A DNA stretch of 26,555 bases, taken from the NCBI GenBank assembly GCA_045531405.1, contig JAZSDX010000018.1:1-26555 (forward strand), written 5' to 3'. The translations under genes and the position numbers were made by a program. Under the pieces are notes generated by a model, which saw nothing but the letters and a program-made list of their open reading frames with translations, did no database searches and was not told the origin of the DNA. This stretch comes from RGIG4079 sp045531405 (lineage in GTDB: Bacteria; Bacteroidota; Bacteroidia; Bacteroidales; Muribaculaceae). This document shows, piece after piece, positions 22,843 through 26,555 of this stretch; position 1 is the stretch's first letter, and every line of letters begins with the position of its first letter.

Positions 22843-24743
22843 ATATCTTTGTTTTTAGCCCAAACTATTTTTTTTCTTATAGCCTCGCTATCCATTTCGC
22901 AATAACGATATAATTCGGCAACTGTTCCTTGCGTCACAAATTCATCAGGGATACCTATTGGATAAACTTGCGACTTACAACCCTGAGCATTAAGCCATTC
23001 AGTAACTGCCGATGCTAATCCACCGGTAATAGTTCCATCTTCGACTGTAATTATAGGGCATTTCATCTCTGCCACTTCTTGAAGTATTTGTTCATCAATC
23101 GGCTTCAAAAACACCATGTCATAATGTGCCACCGAAATTCCCTCTTGTTTAACTTTCGTTATAGCATCAGCCACTTCATTTGCAATAGGTCCTATCGACA
23201 GCACCACTACATCAGTCCCATCCGATAATTTTTCTCCTCGACCTATTTTTACTGCTTTCATCTCATTTTTCCACTGAGGATTTTTCCCACTACCTCGTGG
23301 ATATCGAATTGCAAAAGGTCCAAAATCATCAGATTGTGACGTATATAATAAATTTCTCAACCAATGTTCATCTCGAGGAGAGGAAACAATCATACCTGGA
23401 ATAGCTCGCAGATATGCTAAATCAAGAGCACCATGATGCGTAGCACCATCTTCGCCAACGATTCCAGCCCTATCAACACAAAATGTAACCGGAAGACGCA
23501 TCAAAGCCACGTCGTGAATAATGTGGTCATATGCTCTTTGTAAAAACGATGAATAAATTGCACAGTATGGACGCATACCATCTTTCGCCAATCCTCCCGC
23601 AAATGTAACAGCATGTCCTTCCGAAATACCTACATCAAAAACACGATGAGGCATTTCCTCTTGCAACATATTCATTGAGGTACCCGACGGCATTGCAGCT
23701 GTTATACCTACAATTTTATCATTAGCCTTAGCTAATTCTACCATAGTGTGCCCAAATACATCTTGATATTTTAACGGAGCATCAGGGTTGTTGGAAACAA
23801 ATCGTACTCCGGTTTGAGGATTAAATTTCCCCGGGGCATGCCACGAAGCCGGATCTTGCTCGGCTGGAGCATAGCCTTTCCCTTTTACCGTACAAAGATG
23901 TAAAATGCGAGGTCCTTCCATATTTTTTATCTCTCGCAACACCTTTATCATACGATTTAGATCATGCCCGTCAAAAGGTCCAAAATATCTAACATTCAGT
24001 CCTTCAAAAATGTTTTGCTGACTTGAAAGCAATGATTTTAGACTATTATTAAACCTCAACACCTTTCCTCTCAGTTTCTCAGAGAATAGGTTATGACGTT
24101 TTAATGATGTATATGTTTTATATCTTAAACGATTATACCCCTTTGACGTTGTTATATGCCCCAAATAAGAATTTAGAGAACCAACATTCCCGTCAATTGA
24201 CATGTTATTATCGTTTAATATTATCAGCAAATTATTTCGATTGTTTGCGGCATTATTAATACCTTCAAATGCCAATCCTCCACTTATTGAAGCATCTCCG
24301 ATAACCGCAACTACATTGCGACGAGGAGATTCTTGTTTCAGTTCTGACGCGACAGCCATACCTAAGGCTGCAGATATTGAATTTGACGCATGTCCGGCGA
24401 CAAATGCATCATATTCACTTTCTTTTGGATTAGGGAAACCACTTAATCCACCAAATTTTCGATTTTCGCAAAATTTATCTCGACGACCTGTCAACAATTT
24501 ATGGCCATAGGCTTGATGACCGACATCCCATACTATGCGATCATAGGGAGTATTAAACACATAATGCAATGCTACCGTCAACTCCACAGCCCCCATACTC
24601 GAAGCAAAGTGACCAGGGTTCTTAGATAGTGCATCTATCAAAAACTCCCGAATCTCGGAACACACCAACGGCAACTGCTCTTGTGGCAAGTCCCTTAAAT
24701 CTTCAGGAGAGTTTATCTTATTTAATATTTGCATTTCTTTCAT
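22839..24743 (-). CDS. dxs: 1-deoxy-D-xylulose-5-phosphate synthase
   Basis: This 634-aa TPP enzyme condenses pyruvate and glyceraldehyde 3-phosphate into DXP, the first step of the MEP isoprenoid pathway. Motifs: SMGAVELTVALHYVF and WDVGHQAYGHKLLTGR near the N-terminus, the TPP/Mg motif IGDASISGGLAFEGINNA, FGPFDGHD, KGKGYAPAE, then GEDGATHHG in the transketolase pyrimidine domain and EDGTITGGLASAV in the C-terminal domain. I place the start at ATG 24743 (MKEMQILNKI); the frame stays open to a TTG at 24755, which is less likely. Length is usual. Four-base overlap with trkA shows operon structure with a membrane-protein gene upstream. Confidence 0.96.
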   Translation of the reverse strand: MKEMQILNKINSPEDLRDLPQEQLPLVCSEIREFLIDALSKNPGHFASSMGAVELTVALHYVFNTPYDRIVWDVGHQAYGHKLLTGRRDKFCENRKFGGLSGFPNPKESEYDAFVAGHASNSISAALGMAVASELKQESPRRNVVAVIGDASISGGLAFEGINNAANNRNNLLIILNDNNMSIDGNVGSLNSYLGHITTSKGYNRLRYKTYTSLKRHNLFSEKLRGKVLRFNNSLKSLLSSQQNIFEGLNVRYFGPFDGHDLNRMIKVLREIKNMEGPRILHLCTVKGKGYAPAEQDPASWHAPGKFNPQTGVRFVSNNPDAPLKYQDVFGHTMVELAKANDKIVGITAAMPSGTSMNMLQEEMPHRVFDVGISEGHAVTFAGGLAKDGMRPYCAIYSSFLQRAYDHIIHDVALMRLPVTFCVDRAGIVGEDGATHHGALDLAYLRAIPGMIVSSPRDEHWLRNLLYTSQSDDFGPFAIRYPRGSGKNPQWKNEMKAVKIGRGEKLSDGTDVVVLSIGPIANEVADAITKVKQEGISVAHYDMVFLKPIDEQILQEVAEMKCPIITVEDGTITGGLASAVTEWLNAQGCKSQVYPIGIPDEFVTQGTVAELYRYCEMDSEAIRKKIVWAKNKDI

Positions 24744-24761
24744 CAATATCAACAATGACGA

Positions 24762-24941
24762 TTACTTGCGACTATTTCCTATATATTTCTTATACATTGG
24801 CACAAAGATTATTACTGCCGATGCAAAAACGACAAACCAAGTATATAAAGTTACCGGCTTAGCCGTTGACAGCAACATATAACTAAGCCCCAACCATAAT
24901 GCGCCCAATACAACAAATCTTAATATGATAGAAAATTTCAT
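24762..24941 (-). CDS. Small membrane protein upstream of dxs
   Basis: A 59-aa ORF on the minus strand, from ATG 24941 to TAA 24762, fills the gap between the operon promoter and dxs, ending 18 bp before the dxs start. The protein has two hydrophobic segments (about 4-25, IILRFVVLGALWLGLSYMLL, and about 32-49, TWFVVFASAVIIFVPMY) with a short TAKP turn between. A basic tail (KKYIGNSRK) follows, giving a hairpin with both ends in the cytoplasm by the positive-inside rule. I do not recognise a family. Position and spacing suggest that it is translated as the first gene of the dxs-trkA-trkH operon. Confidence 0.75.
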   Translation of the reverse strand: MKFSIILRFVVLGALWLGLSYMLLSTAKPVTLYTWFVVFASAVIIFVPMYKKYIGNSRK

Positions 24942-24985
24942 TTTCTTATTTTTTTTGACGACAAAAGTCCAATCAATATAATATG

Positions 24986-24993
24986 CAAATATA
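24986..24993 (-). promoter_or_regulatory. -7 box of the small protein-dxs-trkA-trkH operon
   Basis: TATATTTG on the minus strand (24993-24986) matches TAnnTTTG. It lies 45 bases upstream of ATG 24941. A -33 TTG at the right distance is not seen. Confidence 0.5.
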
Positions 24994-25028
24994 CAGAATT
25001 TATTTATAATTCCTATTAATTAATTAAA

Positions 25029-25060
25029 CAAAAAAGGCGACCATATCAGTCGCCTTTTAA
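25029..25060 (-). terminator. Terminator of the OmpA-family gene
   Basis: The stem AAAAGGCGAC/GTCGCCTTTT (25032-25041 with 25049-25058, loop of seven) is followed by TTGTTT on the minus strand. It lies 24 bases beyond the stop of the OmpA-like gene. Confidence 0.85.
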
Positions 25061-25082
25061 GTATTTCAATTTGTTTTATTTG

Positions 25083-26228
25083 TTATTTATAAATTACAAC
25101 TACACGATTTAGTCCTAATTCACTTCCATATTGACTGGTAGAACCAGCGCCATTTAAGGTTAATTTATCTGGATCAACACCATATGAAATAAGTTTATTA
25201 GCAACTACATCAGCACGTCTTTGTGACAAACCTTGATTTAATTGTTCTGAACCTTCAGTTGAAGCATACCCTACAATCTTGTAGTTACCACCGGTTTTTA
25301 TCATTTCTTCAGCCATTGCCTTAATTGCAGCATCTGAATTAATCAATGTTGCAGAACCTTGTTTGAATTGAATTGGAGAAAATGCCATAACATCTTCTTT
25401 AATTACTGGTTCTACTTTTGTTTCTTGACATTTTTTCAATGCATTTTCCAATTCACGATTTGCATCTAACAATTCATTAATTCTCTTATTAGCAAGATCT
25501 TTTTCACGTTGATTTTCATCACGCAATGCATTGATTGTTCCATTCAAGTTATCAATATCTCTTTGTGTATATTTTTTATCACAAATCACAAAGCAACGTG
25601 AGTCTTTTGAACCGCTAAAGTGGTATGTTACACCAGCTTGCAATTGCAATGCGCCTCTATTGATATTATAATTTGCTAAAGTTCTACCTTCTTGTGGAAC
25701 TTGAGACATATTCCATACAACTGCTGGCTTCAATGCAATTGTCCATTGCTTATCATCTCCAAAATTATAGTTCAGATTCAAACCGGCTTTAGTCATAACA
25801 ACATTTTCGTCACCACCTTGCCAAGATGCATATGAATGTCCCCAACCTACACCTAATACAGTTTCTACTTCAAATGCGCGAGGAGAACCTTTATAGCCAC
25901 CAAACAAATTCATTAGATTTGTAACGCCATAAATACCTACGTATTGATTATCTATCGCATGTCGAGATGGCATTTGATCTACCCATGAAGAGGTATTTAT
26001 TGTCCATTCACCTTCTATACCTAAACCAAACACCGGTGTAATCATTTTTTCCAATTCCACACCAAACATTCCTCTTGGATTTTCAATAGGTGTTTTCAAT
26101 GGAGTTGTTGCTCCACCCTTAATTGTCAATGACATGTTGTCAAAAAATTTAGAAGTCTCAATTGCTTGAGCATTTGCACCAGCCGCCATAAGAGAAACTG
26201 CTGCCATTGATAGTAAAATCTTCTTCAT
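25083..26228 (-). CDS. OmpA-family outer-membrane protein
   Basis: This 381-aa protein has a signal peptide ending AGANA|QAIET (near residue 20) and an N-terminal barrel of about 190 residues (LTIKGGATTPLK, GVELEKMITPVFGLGIEGEW, then LQLQAGVTYHFSG). A cysteine pair region RCFVICDKKYTQRDIDNL and a coiled-coil linker follow (about 225-268, INELLDANRELENAL). The C-terminal OmpA-like domain (about 280-381) contains FKQGSATL, VGYASTEGS, NQGLSQRRADVV, LISYGV and the final NRVVVIYK. It should tether the outer membrane to peptidoglycan. The position of the diaminopimelate-binding Asp (GHTD in E. coli) is occupied by Ser, while the Arg positions are kept. Single gene with terminator. Confidence 0.93.
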   Translation of the reverse strand: MKKILLSMAAVSLMAAGANAQAIETSKFFDNMSLTIKGGATTPLKTPIENPRGMFGVELEKMITPVFGLGIEGEWTINTSSWVDQMPSRHAIDNQYVGIYGVTNLMNLFGGYKGSPRAFEVETVLGVGWGHSYASWQGGDENVVMTKAGLNLNYNFGDDKQWTIALKPAVVWNMSQVPQEGRTLANYNINRGALQLQAGVTYHFSGSKDSRCFVICDKKYTQRDIDNLNGTINALRDENQREKDLANKRINELLDANRELENALKKCQETKVEPVIKEDVMAFSPIQFKQGSATLINSDAAIKAMAEEMIKTGGNYKIVGYASTEGSEQLNQGLSQRRADVVANKLISYGVDPDKLTLNGAGSTSQYGSELGLNRVVVIYK

Positions 26229-26331
26229 ATATCAATAATTTAAGTTAATATAATTTGCAAACCATTATTACGAATCTATGCAAGCACATTATTTCGCTAA
26301 CTTTAATACACATGACTGCTAATATATTCTG

Positions 26332-26339
26332 CAAATATA
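26332..26339 (-). promoter_or_regulatory. Possible -7 box of the OmpA-family gene
   Basis: TATATTTG on the minus strand (26339-26332) matches the consensus and would give a leader of about 97 bases. No -33 TTG is evident, and the long AT-rich leader could carry other control. Confidence 0.45.
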
Positions 26340-26369
26340 CACATTATTTTCATTATTCCATAAAATTAA

Positions 26370-26406
26370 CAAAAAAAGTGGCTCAAAATAAGCCACTTTT
26401 TTTTAA
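26370..26406. terminator. Orphan bidirectional terminator left of the insertion sequence
   Basis: The stem AAAAAAAGTGGCT/AGCCACTTTTTTTT (26371-26383 with 26391-26404, loop of seven) has T-runs in both directions. No rightward gene precedes it, so it most likely ended a leftward gene that lay to the right before the insertion sequence arrived, or it shields the OmpA-like gene from IS transcription. Confidence 0.8.
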
Positions 26407-26416
26407 TATCAGGAAT

Positions 26417-26555
26417 TGTCTAGTCCTGACATAGCGTTACAGTAAAAAGTAACAAAAAATGGAAGAGACTAAACACAAGTATGTTAAGCGAACACAACGA
26501 GATTATTCAATGCCTTTTAAGTTGGCAGTAGTACAAGAAGTAGAGCACACAGGAA
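26417..26555 (+). mobile_element. Left end of an IS3-family insertion sequence
   Basis: A terminal TG (26417-26418) begins TGTCTAGTCCTGACATAGCG, plausible as the start of an IS3-type end, about 40 bases before the transposase orfA ATG. CAGGA at 26410-26414 and TCCTG at 26424-26428 can pair across the presumed junction. Only the left end is inside the window, so the right inverted repeat and target duplication cannot be checked. The exact boundary is tentative. Confidence 0.6.
26459..26555 (+). CDS. IS3-family transposase OrfA, N-terminal fragment
   Basis: ATG 26459 starts a frame reading MEETKHKYVKRTQRDYS and then FKLAVVQEVEHTG, running off the window edge at 32 residues. The segment RTQRDYSxxFKLxVVxEVE is typical of the helix-turn-helix OrfA of IS3-family elements in Bacteroidetes, which binds the element ends. 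OrfB with the DDE catalytic domain is expected beyond the edge, usually reached by -1 frameshifting. Being cut, nothing can be said about intactness. Confidence 0.8.
   Translation, partial: MEETKHKYVKRTQRDYSMPFKLAVVQEVEHTG

Noticed and set aside
24744..24755. TTG start for dxs at 24755
   Set aside because: An ATG four codons later (24743) is a better start and still leaves the normal N-terminus of the family.

Overview
The window reads as chromosome of an AT-rich member of the Bacteroidales (Bacteroidetes). The best evidence is a set of promoters of the Bacteroidetes type (TAnnTTTG at -7, often TTTG or TTG about 20 bases upstream), families largely restricted to that phylum (DUF4493, PCMD, DUF4923) and Bacteroidales-like versions of housekeeping genes. 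A Muribaculaceae-like genome is plausible, but I cannot fix the family by eye.

Left part (1-5200): an initiator tRNA-Met with its own promoter and terminator; a two-gene unit of a YbiT-like ABC-F ATPase and a Dabb-domain protein; then, convergent across a shared hairpin, a membrane-bound FlaA1/CapD-type nucleotide-sugar dehydratase followed by a DUF4923 protein.

5350-10240: a four-gene envelope operon with its own promoter and terminator. It encodes a DUF4493 lipoprotein with a duplicated C-terminal domain, two paralogous outer-membrane barrels and a PCMD-domain lipoprotein. This is the best candidate for an undescribed surface system.

10259-12160: plsC, then a 1.1-kb scar holding a decayed YhcG/DUF1016 nuclease gene (one nonsense codon, one frameshift) and the first 38 codons of a second plsC copy. 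A diverged direct repeat brackets the nuclease remnant.

12159-18610: a leftward operon pyrB-pyrI-flavin reductase-glyA, linking pyrimidine and one-carbon metabolism; an ECF sigma factor with a coiled-coil membrane protein that may be its anti-sigma factor; a divergent helical protein of unknown function; an outer-membrane barrel; and a small unknown protein.

18630-20050: elongator-type tRNA-Met, then a secreted protein made of six 20-residue repeats, followed by a protein with a C-terminal Cys/His cluster. The latter overlaps trkH tail to tail.

20017-26555: a leftward operon of a 59-aa membrane protein, dxs, trkA and trkH (isoprenoid precursor synthesis plus potassium uptake), an OmpA-family protein, an orphan terminator, and the left end of an IS3-family insertion sequence cut by the window edge.
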